From assembly GCA_026225945.1 (NCBI GenBank), contig JAMJFZ010001133.1, forward strand, positions 15,898,001 to 15,962,000: a DNA stretch of 64,000 nt. Reading direction: 5' to 3'. Below, one piece after another: positions 52,771-63,912 of this stretch. Every line of letters begins with the position of its first letter. Position 1 is the stretch's first letter. The notes beneath the pieces are model-generated. The model was not told the origin of the DNA. It saw only the letters and a program-made list of their open reading frames with translations, and made no database searches. This DNA comes from Cricetomys ansorgei. Its lineage: Eukaryota; Chordata; Mammalia; Rodentia; Nesomyidae. A program made the position numbers and the translations under genes.

Positions 52771-52947
52771 ACACACACACACACACACACACATGCACAC
52801 ACGCGCAAACACACACACATACACATACAAACACACACACATACACACACACATGCACGCAAACACACACACATACACACACACATACAAACACAAACAC
52901 ACATACACATATACACACACATACAAACACACACACATACTCACACA

Positions 52948-52978
<31 letters not shown>
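52771..52978. repeat. (AC)n array, about 208 bp
   Basis: AC blocks with ATAC, AAAC and GCAC variants. Confidence 0.97.
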
Positions 52979-53009
52979 CTGACCCTCTTTAACCCGAACC
53001 ATGGCCTTT

Positions 53010-53430
53010 CACCTGTTCCATATATAGGCTACTCATGCTGGTTTTCTCTCAGTTTCTCAAAATTGTCATGCTCCATCTTGTCACTGGGCCTTCCCACATG
53101 CTACCCCCACCCCATGTCTGGAATACACACTATTCTCCCAGCACTTCTCCTGCTTGGTCCCACTTGTCTTTCATCTCCAACTGCCAACTAAGACTTCCCA
53201 GGACCTCTTGCATTCCTCTCTCTACCCATTCTCAATTCCCTTCCAACACCCTAGACACATATTCCTGCCATAGCCATTACCACCCAGAAATGTGATGCCT
53301 GCTTGCTCATCACTCTTCCCAGACAGTCTGAGTTCTTTACAGGGAAAGCTGTGTTCTGCCCTCGTAGTATACTCAGCAGCCGGCACAGGCCTTAACTCAT
53401 AGTAGGTGCTCAATACAAATTGGATAAAGA
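53010..53430 (+). mobile_element. LINE-2 3' region
   Basis: CTGGGCCTTCCCACATGCTA and CATGTCTGGAATACACACTA resemble the L2 ORF2 end (cctttgcacttgctgttcc...tggaatgctcttcc). GGCACAGGCCTTAACTCATA, GTAGGTGCTCAATACAAATT matches the L2 tail. Confidence 0.6.
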
Positions 53431-53754
53431 TAGGCTTAACGCCTCTTTCATCGTATGGGTGACTGAAAAGAAGGGGGAGAGAAACACTGGAAAGTCAGTG
53501 CATTATGAAAAGAAAAGTAGGTGGAATTTAAAAATTCTAAGGTAGAAGCTGGAATTAATGTATTTATCCAGATGTTTAATGCTAGATCTTTTGGACTCTG
53601 ATCACTCAGCAGACTGTCCTGAATTTATTACAGTATGTAATATAGTCATGCTCCGTTTATAAGTTTACTGACAACCTGTAGAGGAATATTTAATCTTGTA
53701 ATCCAGCAACATGGACTGCTCTGGAAAGGCTCACATTCAAGGCCTGTGAGATCC

Positions 53755-54505
53755 AGCTAGAATGTAGCACAAGCTTTTAATCCCAACCCAGAAGGCAGTG
53801 GTAACATGCCTTTAATCCCCAAGACAGAAGCAAGTAGTGGCAGAGGAGGAAGTGGAGACAGGAAGCAGAGCTCAGAAGGAGTCAGCGTCAGATAGGAAGT
53901 GATGCTGAGATGAGTCAGAGTGAAGAGCAGGCAAAGTGACAAACCAGAGGAAGAGTTAGCAGAGTGAGTCAAAGAGAGGACATTCCCAACTCTCACCACA
54001 TAAAAGCACTTTCTCAGCTCAGAGAATCAGGCAGTCAGAGAGTCAGCCAGATAAGACCCGGAGACAGTTCATCATTAGAGTGAGTTTGGGAGAAAGAGTC
54101 AGCTAACAGTAAGAATCAGTTTAAAGCCTAGCAGAGCCGTTCAGTCAGAGAAGCTGTGAGAATCAGCCAGAGTCATAAGAGTTTAGTTAGAAACAGTCAG
54201 CCAGTTCAGAAAGTCAGTTTGAACCAGTCAGCCTGGGGAAGAGTTTGAGTCAGAACAGCAAATGAGTTGAATCAGCCAACCAGAAGAGTCAGTTGAGGTC
54301 AGTACAGCTCTGAGTTCAGAAGGAGCCAGTCAGAGTGAGCCAGTCAGCATTAAGTCTTGGAGGCAGAAATGTTCCAGGTCCGAGCTAGCATTTGAAGATT
54401 AGATTGTATGGAGGCTGAAACTCTAGGACCAGGGATTGAATTAACAAAGAATAAACTGCCTTTTGACCTGAATCTACGGCTACAATAACCTGTGAACTCT
54501 GTCAA
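53755..54505 (+). mobile_element. Rodent medium-reiteration repeat (RMER-like) with degenerate GTCAG units
   Basis: It begins with a B1-like phrase (GCACAAGCTTTTAATCCCAA), then runs through more than 20 spaced copies of GTCAG/GAGTCAG in about 500 bases. It ends with GAGGCTGAAACTCTAGGACC, AAAGAATAAACTGCC and CTACGGCTACAA. The layout resembles the rodent RMER-type long repeats, but I cannot name the family with certainty. Confidence 0.5.
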
Positions 54506-55940
54506 GGCAAACAGTATAAGCTATAGGTGCTCCATTAACACGTGGGGACGAATGAAGGAGGGGCTGAGTGAATGGGTCTCAGGCTGGGTTCCCCAGAAGG
54601 CTGTGTCTGAGCCACCTCATTTTATTTTACAGTCGTGAGTTTTCTAGTGCCACACGAATCAGAATGTCAGGGATGTGAGGACTCAATTGCTGGGGTCTTT
54701 CACAGTAGACTGTGGCTGTCAGAGACCCATTAGGCAGGCGCACATTGCAGGAGTCGCCGCTGCTGAGTGCGTGCTTGCTGCATGGTGGCCATGAGGATGC
54801 ACTTTATCTGTATGTTACCCCTTTAGGATGAGGCAGATGGGCGTGTGGAAACCATGGCTTGCCTGAAGTCTTATAGATGGGACACAGTACAGCATCCAGG
54901 TCTGTCCTCCACACCCTAGAGCCAATGTACTCTTTATTGTACTAGCAGATAGCATGACCTTGAGAGATGCTTTAAGTATTCATACATTCTGTGCTTTCCG
55001 AACCCTCTGACCCTTTCTGAAGATGAGGACGTGGAGGATCAGAGATTTAACGTGGCCTCGGCATCAAACCCGGGAGGTTGCATTGCAGAGCTTCCCCACA
55101 CTACCTCGGATAAGGGTGAAATGGAAGGGAAGCCTTTGGCTCTTCAGACTGAGTGCTGGATGACTGACAGGCCATTCTGTTGGTCACATCAACACCCCAT
55201 GAAGTACGTGGCAGCCAGCAACACCCATGTGAGTTACTTGCACTACGTGGACACTCGGAGAACCAGGGAGAAAGCTTCACTGTCTCCATGGGGCAAAGCT
55301 GTGTTTACTGTTAAACCATGTCCAGCCAGACACAGAGTAACAGGAATATTATCTTATCTCTTCTCTCAGAGTCCAGATAATTAAAAAAGATACCGTTTCT
55401 GTAAGTTTGTTTCTTGTCAGCCATTCCGAAACTCGCTACCTAAGGAGATCAGCCTTTCCCTGGCCTGCAGGAAGTGTTGATGAATTATGTGGGGGATTTT
55501 AATAATGCTCTCGTCGCCCAGGAGACCCGGCAGGCTCATCTGTAGTCTGTGGGCATTCACATTTGGGAAGCGTTTCTCTTCACGCTGCCTGTAGAATCTG
55601 TTGGGTGTAAGGTAGCAGGGACCCCACGCTGGGAAGGTTGTTCTGAGTCTGCCATCTGATGTTAGGTTTGACCAGTGTTGACACAGCACATTGCATCCTG
55701 CTTTCGGCCTAGTCAGTTATTAGGATTATTAGGTCAAGGGCCGAAGAACTGCACGAGCTTTTCAATGACAAAGAAACCCCAAAGACTTTCAAGACCCGCC
55801 CCTCAGATGCTAATGGCTTTAATAAGTTCAGGTCAGCACAGCTGTCTTTTTGGGATCCCGCTGAGGTGACATCACTGGGGCTCAGGTTAAAAGAGGGGTC
55901 TCTGAGTCTGTAATGTCTGTTTAGATCCACGATCGGAATC
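54505..55940. other. Intronic stretch, mostly unique, with a MIR-like part at 54790-54880
   Basis: TGTTACCCCTTTAGGATGAG, GGTGTGGAAACC-like sequence fits a reversed MIR. A 117-codon frame at 55031-55384 begins in low-information sequence and has no recognised motif. Confidence 0.4.
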
Positions 55941-55944
55941 ACAA

Positions 55945-56058
55945 ACTTTGTAGGCTTGGGAACAGCACCTGACTCTGTTTTCTCACCTGTAAAACTGAGA
56001 TCATAAAATAGTCCTTCCTTAAAGCTGGGAGGATGGAACTGAATTACTTTACTTAGCT
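55945..56058 (+). mobile_element. MIR fragment
   Basis: CACCTGACTCTGTTTTCTCA, CCTGTAAAACTGAGATCATA. Confidence 0.65.
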
Positions 56059-56111
56059 ATCTCTTCTAGTTATTTTTTATATTTATTTATTTGTTTATAC
56101 AGATTTATTTA

Positions 56112-56224
56112 TTTGTTGAGACGGAGTCTCACTGTGTAGCCCCAGCTAGCCTGAAACTTGAAGCGATCCTCCCGACGCCAACCTGTGAGTACTGGGAGCT
56201 CAGGCCTGAGCCAGCACACTGGTT
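56112..56224 (-). mobile_element. B1 SINE
   Basis: GTTGAGACGGAGTCTCACTG, TGTAGCCCCAGCTAGCCTG and CCAACCTGTGAGTACTGGGA; A/T tail on the left (TTTATTTATTTG). Confidence 0.8.
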
Positions 56225-56257
56225 CTTGAGATTATTTTCAGTTAGTGACTCAATGAT

Positions 56258-56346
56258 GTAGCTTTAGGCAGGCCTCAAACTTGCAATCCTCCTGCCTTAG
56301 CCTACCAGGCACTGGGATTGTAGGTGGATGCGACAACATGCTGTTT
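56258..56346 (-). mobile_element. B1 SINE fragment
   Basis: GGCAGGCCTCAAACTTGCAA, TCCTCCTGCCTTAGCCTACC and ACTGGGATTGTAGGTGGATG. Confidence 0.8.
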
Positions 56347-56407
56347 GCTGTTTAATTTTGCAAGTGACGGAATATACAAAATGGTACTTACATAATTAAA
56401 AATAAAA

Positions 56408-56592
56408 TTGTTAGGACTAGAGAGAGGGCTTGGTGGTTAAGAGAGCTTGTTGCTTTTTCAGAGGACCTGAGTTTAGTCCCCAGGATCATAAACCTTTAGG
56501 TATCTTCATGCATATGTGTATACACACACACACACACACACACAGAATGGGAAGTACAAATATAAAAACAAAAAATAAGTAAAATAAAATCT
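56408..56592 (+). mobile_element. B2/B3-type SINE with internal (AC)n
   Basis: AGGACTAGAGAGAGGGCTTG, GTGGTTAAGAGAGCTTGTTG, TTTTTCAGAGGACCTGAG, AGTCCCCAGGATC, then (AC)12 at 56522-56545 and an ATAAAAACAAAAAATAAG tail. Confidence 0.88.
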
Positions 56593-56856
56593 TTTTTTTT
56601 TTTTTTTACTTAAAACATTCACTTTATATTTTAAGCTAAAATAAATAAGTTACCAAAACAGTCTACACTCAGCATTCCGCTTTAGCAGTTAAGGATATGC
56701 TTAAGCAGTGGAAGCAAAGATGATCTAGTCAAAAGGTGAGCGGTTAACCACGCCCACGTCAAAGAAGAGTCTGAGCACTTTGATGAGAGCTGATTTAATG
56801 GCTATCACCAATGTCTTCCCAAAACAACTTGCTTTCTGTTTTGTTCTGAAATTCAT

Positions 56857-56962
56857 ATAAGATCCAGTCCAGACTGCCTTCAAACTTCAGACAGTCCTCT
56901 TGCCTCGGCCTCCTGAGTGCTGGGAGTGCATGTACAGCCACACACAGCGCCTGGCTCTAACA
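56857..56962 (-). mobile_element. B1 SINE fragment
   Basis: GTCCAGACTGCCTTCAAACT, CTTGCCTCGGCCTCCTGAGT, GCTGGGAGTGCATGTACAGC. Confidence 0.82.
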
Positions 56963-56964
56963 CA

Positions 56965-57550
56965 ACTTACATGTAGTGTTCTACACTCCCTCTTACTACC
57001 GGTCTCATAAATCAACAGTTCCAGCCTTAGCACAGCCGTGTGCTCTTTTAGTCATTTGTGTGACAAAAGCAGTGTGTGTTTTGTTTCTTTGCTTGAGACA
57101 AGGCCTTCCCAAATTGACGATCACTATGAATAATCAAACCATATAAAAGATTGTTTTAAGTAAGTCACTTCTCTAAATAATATTAGGACGCTCTGCTGTT
57201 GGTTTCATTCGGCGACACTTCTCTGGAATCCAAGCCTTCACGATCAGTGGATGAGGAACGGTAACTCTCTGGCAGCTTGCCTTTAGACAGAGCAGGACTC
57301 ACCTGCTCCAGCTGGAAAATTATCAGGGTGCCATTATCCCTGTAGTTCATGGACAGGCCTAGGGCCTCCTGCCTCTCTGTTACCTACTTACGTCGCAGCT
57401 GACCGCTCAAGGGCTCTTCCTGAGCCTAAATTATCTGCCGTGGCCCCGTGCTTCCTTCTTCTGCAGCGGTGCTGACATAGTTTCCTAGTGTCAAGGCCCA
57501 GCACGATGCTGCTCTTCTAGCTGACCACCACACTGGCCCTTCCCGGCATT
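56965..57550. other. Intronic stretch without recognised repeats
   Basis: Nothing recognised. Confidence 0.45.
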
Positions 57551-57559
57551 CTGATGACC

Positions 57560-57855
57560 CTTACTTTACCCGTGCTTGTACCTTGCACCTCAGGGCCTTT
57601 GCACTTGCCATCTCACATTGTGAAAAGTCAGATGCTGGTGTGACTTCTGCCTCAGTTTCCTTCAGATGTTCATAAAAGGGAGTTTTCTGTCTTTTCATTG
57701 GAAATACCAAATCCATCCCACCCTTCAGATTAGTGTTCCCTTCTTCTCTTATCTGGCTTTATTTATTTTTTTCTTACTCTTAACCTTCCCCTGCCACACC
57801 ATATATATTCCATCATCTGTCTCTCCACAGGAGAGTATACCTCATTTCATGTCAT
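57560..57855 (+). mobile_element. LINE-2 3' region
   Basis: CACCTCAGGGCCTTTGCACT, TGCCATC is a hallmark of L2. CTGGCTTTATTTATTTTTTT, TCCATCATCTGTCTCTCC follow in L2 order. Confidence 0.75.
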
Positions 57856-57859
57856 TTTT

Positions 57860-59025
57860 CTGCAGTCTGAACATCTAGAGCAGTACCGATTGAGTCTGAC
57901 GGACGTTGGTTATGTGAATGAGTGGCTACCTCATTGCCTCATGTTGTACTTGAAAGTTACTGAAAACGAGACCTGGATTCATCTTGGCAGCGTTTTAAGA
58001 ATGTCTTTCTTCCTCTTCACGCATGCTTACATTCCTTCATTTTTCTTAAAAAATGGAAACCAACAAACCAGAGGGAAAAACCAAGACCTAACCTGGCCAG
58101 ACTTAGCGACAAAGCAAGATTAGAGAAAACAACGCGGGGCTTCTCTGAGCTAGCCGAGGAGTCAGCCTACAGAGAGAGGCTGTGGGGAGCACGCTACGCA
58201 CGCCGTCCACGGCATCCCAGGACGGCCAATGCCCCCACGCCTGCCTCAGCCGTTCTTGCAGGTGTCTCTCGGGATGATGGCAGGCCTGGGAATCTTCTGT
58301 TACTATACCCAGCATTCCACTCTTCTCTCTGTTTAACGACATTGACACCACGCCTTGTGTACGTCACGCGGTTACCAGGTGGGAGAGCGTCAGTCAACGC
58401 TCAGGTCTTGCTTACCCACAGTCAGGGAGAGGGCAGATCCTGGGTTCTAAGCCAATGGAATGCCAGCACGTGGTTTGCGTCTCGCCCTGGAGTATGTGCT
58501 GGACAATCCCATTCAATTGAGAGGCCCCCTCCACCCCCTACCCCGCATCTTGAACACTTTCCGCGCAAGAACGTTAGGCACCTGCTTTGGAGAAGCCACA
58601 ACATTTTAGCAGCTGGCGGTGTGCTGGCTCCCCTCAGCTAGATGGAGAATTCTTTCCCAGTCTCCTTTCGGGGCTCGTGGGGTGCCTCCCCTAAGAAAGT
58701 GATGCTGAGACCCTAACAGGCCTACCCCCATCTGCTTCATGGGAATAGTTTTACTTGAAAAGAAAAATAAGGCGTAAGCATGAAATACCTCTACTGACTG
58801 TAAGATTCAAAGACGGTGGAAAACTACAAGGAAACTCTAAGTAGGGATCTGAAGATCCAGTCAGCTTAATCATACCAAACTTAAGAAAAAGGTCTGTCTG
58901 TCTGTCTGTCTTTCTGCTTGCCTCCTGCGTGCCTGTGTGTCTTTTTTTTGTTGTTGTTGTTTAAATCAGCAGATAACACGAAAGAAACATGACTCACTTA
59001 CAGCTAACAGAGACAAGTGCTCTTT
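57860..59025. other. Intronic stretch, unique, with a (GTCT)n at 58891-58911
   Basis: No recognised SINE or LTR. GTCTGTCTGTCTGTCTGTCT is a short tetranucleotide tract. Confidence 0.45.
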
Positions 59026-59029
59026 AAAT

Positions 59030-59325
59030 GAGGTTCCATTCAGGCTGCTTTAAAAAAAATCACCAAGACTGGCTTCCATATAAACAGCAGATCTGAGAAC
59101 TGGGCGGAAGCACAGCTGGGTTCTGGCAAGGCCTCTTTCAGGGGTGCAGGCTGTAGGCTCCTGTACTCTCACATGGAAGAGAAAGAATAAGAGTTCTCCG
59201 GGATCTCTTTGAGGGCACTAACTCCATGCATGAGGGCCCCACCCCCATGACCTGGTTAACTCCCAGAGGTCTCACCCAGTACCATCACATTCATGAATTT
59301 TGAGGCAACACAAGCATTCATTCCT
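59030..59325 (-). mobile_element. Old LTR, ERVL-MaLR (MLT1/MST-like)
   Basis: CTCCTGTACTCTCACATGGA, GATCTCTTTGAGGGCACTAA, GAGGGCCCCACCCCCATGAC and CAGTACCATCACATTCATGA are the reverse complement of the conserved MaLR LTR body. Confidence 0.65.
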
Positions 59326-59329
59326 AAGT

Positions 59330-60148
59330 GTCTGTTAGAGAAGCTGAAATGTCACCCAGAGGCTTCTGTTTTGAACGGTTATTCCCCAGCTGCTGCACTC
59401 TTTGGAGAGATTCTGGGAACTTTGGGAGACGGGGGATCTTAGGAGAAGTGGGTCGGTGGAGGCTGTGGTACACTGGTCTCCGACTGTGCGTTCTCCACAG
59501 CAGTCAGTTGTCCTGTCCCGCTCACTTCATGCTGGAGCGGACAGAATCCGGCTCTCTCTAGCAGTTGTGCCCAGCCACACCGTGTTTTATACCACCCTGC
59601 AATGTCATATGTTGCCGTGTCCCTTGGTGATGATCTCCCTCCGACACACAGCCTGAACTTTAAAAAATGGCCGTCAGACTGCAGAAATGAGACTGCCTTG
59701 TGCTGGTCATCCCCACAGGGAGGTAGAAGCGGGTTGGTTTGCAGGTGGCGTTGCTGTGTGTGTGACACGTGGTTAGTGGGCTCCAGGGGAAACCAGAATC
59801 AGGAACAAAGTGGCCTCAGGGACCTTGGAGTTTTGTTTGTTTGGAGGGTTTGTGTTTGAATGAAGGGTGATGTTTAACTGAGCAGATGTTGAGGTGATGT
59901 TATAGTCAGTGTGCTTCTGTGGGAAGAGAGACTTCCAGTCGTACTTCAGCTCCTCTGTGGGGAGGAGCTGCTGAGACCCTGTCCCTCAGGACTGCTGTTC
60001 TGTGACTTGGAATACACATCTAGTATATAAAGTCCTTGAGGGTTGTATCAGTGTTATTTGGTTCTATGTCTTGTCCATCTGTATCCTTGCTGATTGGCAT
60101 CTCCTTGCTCTCTCTGCACTTGTGGTGAGCAAGCCAGCCAAGGTTCAG
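59330..60148. other. Intronic stretch without recognised repeats
   Basis: Nothing recognised. Confidence 0.45.
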
Positions 60149-60149
60149 G

Positions 60150-60442
60150 GTTAGCATTCCATTGCAGACAAAGCACCCAAGAGAATCAACTGAAAGGAAG
60201 GCTTATCTATTTTTCCTGGCGGCTTGGTGGAGGTTGTTCGGTTCCACTGCTTTGAACCTGGAGACAGCAGGACCATCGTGGCATGCAGACTGGAGAGGAC
60301 AGAGGTTGCCAACTCACAGTCATGAGGAAGTGGGAGATGGACAGATGAATCCACTCCCTTCAACGAGGTCCCTCCTCCTGAGCTTCTGTCACCACCCCAA
60401 AGCTCACCAAATTTTACATCAAGCATTATATTATTCTACAGG
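60150..60442 (-). mobile_element. LTR fragment, ERVL-MaLR type
   Basis: GGAAGGCTTATCTATTTTTC, CTGGCGGCTTGGTGGAGGTT and CACCCCAAAGCTCACC: same spacing and order as the other reverse-oriented copies. Confidence 0.4.
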
Positions 60443-60449
60443 TGAGGTC

Positions 60450-61620
60450 TGAGTATTCCTATTCTGACCACTGCCCAAAAGCCCATCAGTGGAAGCCATG
60501 TGTTCAGCACACGTTTTCAGGTCTGTAGAGGACATTTTTTTTTTTTATTCAAACCAGTCCAATGGTGGAGCAAGTTTAACTAATGATCAGAGCAGCAGGA
60601 ATATATTAACAGTGGGGGGGCTTGACTTCAAATGTGAGAAAAGCATGCTGCTGTTAGGATATTTAACCAAGGCCCTTGACTGGTCACGTGAGGTCAAGGA
60701 AGTCTCTCTTGGGGAAGTGGAAGCTGAAGGAAGAAAAGGAAGTAATCATGTCTTCGGGGAAGGAAGTATGGCCAGGGAACTGCAGGTGCAATTGTTTGTG
60801 GTTGGACGGACTGCGCTGTTCTAACATAGATGGAGCTGATAGGTGACGGGCAGGAACCTGACTCTGCAGCCTTAAAGCTCGCGCCTAAGACTTCAGCTTC
60901 GGGAAGTCTGTGCTAAGCAAGGATTACCGTCTGGGTTTGAGAAAATTCCTCTGACTGCTGAGTGGAGACTTGTTCCAAGTCATTCTCTCTACCTCCTATG
61001 ATAGTGGAAGAAGACATATGCATTTAAGGGGCTCCACTGTATACTTAGCTTTTGGTATTATGGCAAACACAAGACTGTGTTTTAATTAGGACGCCTTTCA
61101 AAGCACACCCAATGTGATTTATGAGAAAAAACAAACCAAACCCCACAGATAAGTAGGAGTGAAGTAGGCCAGTCTAGATGCGGAGGGGGAAGCTAGAAGA
61201 GGTCTGACTCTGAGGCTTCACTTGCTTCTCTGATGTGGGAGACCTTTGTCAGCAGTTGACACAGGCACACTCAGCTGTAACCACAAACATTTTCCAGTGG
61301 AGGAGTGTTAATAACTATTCCATTGCCCTTTAAAAAAAATCTAATATTGGGACCAAATGAAAGGCAAGAAGGCTTGGTCAGCTGTTCCTACGCCACCTGG
61401 TCCCGCCAGAGGTTCCCCAGGGGAGTGGGCTGCATGGGTCAGTTGTGGTCTGATAGTACTAGACATGAAAACAGGGCCGCTCCTGTGTCCTGTGGGCACA
61501 GACGGGCTGCTGTCTCTGTACTATGTCACCCAGCAAAATAAAGCATACAGGTAGCGTGTGTCCAAATGTGGGTGGAGGCCAGATGGTGTCATTCGTCAGG
61601 GACGTCTACCTTGTTTTCCT
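60450..61620. other. Intronic stretch without recognised repeats
   Basis: Only a poly(T) run at 60534-60546 stands out. Confidence 0.45.
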
Positions 61621-61621
61621 G

Positions 61622-61739
61622 TCTGTCACTGGCCTGAAACTTGTCAAGTAGGCTAGGCTGGCTGGCCAGTGAGCCCCGGGTCTCCCTTGTTCCCCCTTCC
61701 CTAGTGCTTAGATTATACCTACCACCACCCCCCCAACAT

Positions 61740-61785
<46 letters not shown>

Positions 61786-61860
61786 CTTCTGGGGATTGAA
61801 TTCGGGTTCTCAGGCTTGCAAGGCAAGTGCTTTACTAACTGAACTCTCTGCCTAGCCCAT
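61622..61860 (-). mobile_element. B4-type SINE split by an internal (CA)n expansion
   Basis: Left half: GGCCTGAAACTTGTCAAGTA, GGCTAGGCTGGCTGGCCAGT and GTGCTTAGATTATACC. Then (CA)n at 61738-61781. Right half: TTCTGGGGATTGAATTCGGG, TTCTCAGGCTTGCAAGGC and GTGCTTTACTAACTGAACTC. Confidence 0.85.
61738..61781. repeat. (CA)n tract inside a B4
   Basis: About 20 CA units at the junction of the two B4 halves. Confidence 0.96.
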
Positions 61861-61894
61861 AGGCTTAAAATCATTTTTTTTTAATTTACATTTT

Positions 61895-62032
61895 TTAAAA
61901 CCAGGCATGTTATTATATTTTTGTAATCCCAGAACTCCGGAGGAAAGGGCAAGGGGCAGGAAGGTCACAAGTTTTGAACCCTACCTAGGCTACCTAGTAA
62001 GATTCTATCTCAAAAACAAAACCAAACCACCA
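61895..62032 (+). mobile_element. Diverged B1 SINE
   Basis: AAACCAGGCATGTTATTATA, TTTGTAATCCCAGAACTCCG, CCTACCTAGGCTACCTAGTA and TCTATCTCAAAAACAAAACC. Confidence 0.8.
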
Positions 62033-62394
62033 AGACAGGTTAGAAGTTTCCAGTAACCTTTAGCAGAATGAGGTATCTCCTCCAGTGTGGGGGTGGTGGG
62101 ACTGCTTCTAGGGGGAGTTTCAGGTTGGTAATAGGTCTTTACTCCTTGCTTGCTGCTGGCTACAGGGGTCTGAGTTCCTCCTAAGGTCCAGGCAGGTGCA
62201 GGCTTCTCAAGCTGGCTCCCAAGCTGTGGACCATTGAGAACTCAGGCTCCCTTTAAAAAGTAAGTGTTCCAAAGTCCTCAGAGAACACCCCAGGCCTGGG
62301 GTCTGTCCGGAGCCCCTGCTCCAGCCATTGCCAACACTTACCTCTGGCTCAAGTTTCCTGGTGCCACCTCCACCCCACACCCCGCCCGCCCTTC

Positions 62395-62650
62395 GTGTAT
62401 CAGCTACTATGGATTGTCGACTTGACAGGACCTGAAATCCTGGAGGAGACCAGCCTCTGCACATGCTTATAAAAGGTTATTTAGATTGGGTTAATTGGAT
62501 TCAATGTGGCTGGCTGCCTCCAACTCTTGCCTCGGGGACTTCCCCACCACAATGAACGACACAGCAGAGCTGCCCAAATAAATCCTCCTCCCTTCAAATG
62601 CTTTTGTAACATCACAAGACAGATACCTGATAAAGACATCTTCCCTTAGG
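62395..62650 (+). mobile_element. LTR, ERVL-MaLR type
   Basis: GATTGTCGACTTGACAGGAC, TTAGATTGGGTTAATTGGAT, CACCACAATGAACGACACAG, then CCAAATAAATCCTCCTCCCT with polyadenylation signal, and CATCACAAGACAGATACCTG. Confidence 0.6.
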
Positions 62651-62654
62651 CAGA

Positions 62655-63190
62655 CAAGATTTTAGATTTTGAATATTTGAAGAACCCATGCAGCTTTTCT
62701 TTCCCTAGAACTAGATGGCAGAATTGAATCCAGTCCCTTTCAGCCCAGGCTTTCTGGGTGATCCAGGGCCAACCCCTTGATTTCTGTAGGGGAAAATGAC
62801 ACCTGAGACCCCTTGAGTTCCATGGCTCTGATGTCAATGCCCAGATGCCAGGCAGAAGGTACCAGAGAGAGGAGGAACCAGAACCATCCACCTCTCCTGA
62901 GGACTCACTGACACTCAGTGCTTGGCTCAGCAACTGCTTTATCTGCCTGAGACTCATCTGGGAGTGAGCTCTGCCCACACAGCAACTCTCCCGCTGTCCA
63001 CAGGAAAGCCAGGCTGGGTGGGCACCTTTGCTCCCCTCCCTTCACGGTGACTTTCCCTGAAGCGTCCGATCTGTCCCAGCTGCAGTGTGAGAGCATGCAA
63101 TCTCCTCTTCTTCCAGATGCCCTCCACCAGCTTCTGCATTGGAAATGTTACTTTTATTTCTTACCATGCCCATCACCATTTTTAACCCCA

Positions 63191-63221
<31 letters not shown>

Positions 63222-63785
63222 CGATCTGTGAACTTAAACTGGCCCCCTCAAAAAACATGTTTTTGTTTTTACAAACCTCCGACTACAATGTACATTTCCA
63301 TTCTGTAAACAAGAATAAACCACAGAAATCTTAGCAGTTACCTGTGACTTTGCCACCAAAAGAATGCTCTGATATTGTCTGTTCATATCACGCCAATTGC
63401 CCGTGCCTCAAAATACCACGTTTGCCAGCAATTATTCAAAATGACAGCAGTGATTAGACTCATCGCCACATCTGTTGAGAGAAACCCATGTGGAAAATTA
63501 GTTTTTTAATATGTCGATAACTATCTTTCAGAATAATAGGTTTTCCTACATAGAAGGGCGCGAAGGCGGGCGGGGGCGGTGAGAATGGCCACCCCTGGTT
63601 CATGCCAGAAGACAGTGGATGGGCTAAGGAACTGGGAAACAATGAAGCCAATTAAATGTCTATTTGTTTTCTCTTATTATTGTTTGAGTCTGGTACTGCT
63701 AAACAATGTCTGTGAGAAAATATTCTTTCCTACCATGGTAGACTGATTATTCCTCTGTTCTACGTTCTACCCTTCATCGCTCTTA
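62655..63785. other. Intronic stretch, mostly unique; AT-rich candidate conserved sequence at 63330-63550
   Basis: Contains (AC)14 at 63194-63222. The stretch 63430-63550 (CAGCAGTGATTAGACTCATC ... TCGATAACTATCTTTCAG) has no repeat character and might be conserved. Confidence 0.35.
63194..63222. repeat. (AC)14 tract
   Basis: Uninterrupted AC dinucleotides. Confidence 0.96.
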
Positions 63786-63791
63786 GTATAT

Positions 63792-63912
63792 ATATCCCTT
63801 GCTGGCCTGAAAGTCATTCTGTAGACCTGGCTGGCCTCAAACTTGTGGGGTCCTCTCGCCTCTGCCACTCAAATGCTGTGATTCCACGCGCGTGCCGCCT
63901 CGCCCAGCTTCT
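63792..63912 (-). mobile_element. B1 SINE
   Basis: CTGTAGACCTGGCTGGCCTC, AAACTTGTGGGGTCCTCTCG, CCTCTGCCACTCAAATGCTG and GATTCCACGCGCGTGCCGCC. Confidence 0.9.
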
